In this document: positions 5,732 to 5,743 of the stretch, one piece after another | Numbering within the stretch: the first letter of the stretch is position 1 | Layout: every line of letters starts with the position of its first letter | Assembly: GCA_030835875.1 (NCBI GenBank) | Contig: JAURQY010000029.1 | Location: forward strand, 1-5,743 | Direction of reading: 5' to 3' | DNA from: Nitriliruptorales bacterium | Lineage (GTDB): Bacteria; Actinomycetota; Nitriliruptoria; Nitriliruptorales; Nitriliruptoraceae | DNA length: 5,743 nt | Position numbers and translations under genes: made by a program | The notes under the pieces: model-generated | Database searches by the model: none | What the model was told of the DNA's origin: nothing | Seen by the model: the letters and a program-made list of their open reading frames with translations, nothing else

Positions 5732-5737
5732 CCCTTT
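5732..5737 (-). promoter_or_regulatory. Probable ribosome binding site for the HhH-GPD-like gene
   Basis: On the minus strand AAAGGG lies nine bases before ATG 5722, between an in-frame TGA and the window edge. It supports ATG 5722 as the start over the internal ATG at residue 38. Confidence 0.5.
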
Positions 5738-5743
5738 CTCGAC

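Overview
The window is high-GC DNA (well over 65% G+C by eye, with strong G/C bias at third codon positions) and almost fully coding. The gene families point to the phylum Actinomycetota: an actinobacterial-style FKBP, a nitrobindin-type FABP-like protein, and a HhH-GPD-type protein of the actinobacterial kind. The second gene recalls conserved hypothetical proteins of deep-branching classes such as Acidimicrobiia or Nitriliruptoria, but that is an impression from memory and not a placement.

Layout on the + strand: (1) the 3' end of an FKBP-type peptidyl-prolyl isomerase (1-423, start outside the window); (2) a conserved-looking hypothetical protein (420-1523); (3) a nitrobindin / peroxynitrite isomerase-like heme protein (1520-1993); (4) a 56-base gap largely filled by an 11-bp tandem repeat; (5) a single-domain rhodanese (2050-2367); (6) a Cu(+)-type P1B ATPase, CopA-like (2364-5087); (7) a 52-residue two-helix membrane protein resembling DUF3309 (5084-5242). 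On the - strand, converging on the last gene with only three bases between stop codons, is a HhH-GPD-type base excision repair-like protein with an unusual N-terminus (5246-5722).

The + strand genes form two tightly packed blocks, FKBP/hypothetical/nitrobindin and rhodanese/CopA/small membrane protein. Within each block every junction is a four-base overlap of the form NTGA. Two are classical ATGA overlaps. The other two (before the hypothetical gene and before CopA) are CTGA, and both downstream genes lack a well-placed ATG, GTG or TTG, so CTG initiation is the best reading. The second block is a plausible copper/thiol-stress unit, with a sulfur-transferase, a copper exporter and a small membrane protein made from one message.

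The most unusual feature is the C-terminus of the copper ATPase. After the usual eight membrane helices it has a ninth predicted helix and about 110 further residues that look like a degenerate cupredoxin (plastocyanin-like) domain. That domain would lie outside the membrane, on the side where exported copper emerges. No RNA genes, CRISPR arrays, insertion sequences or convincing rho-independent terminators were seen.
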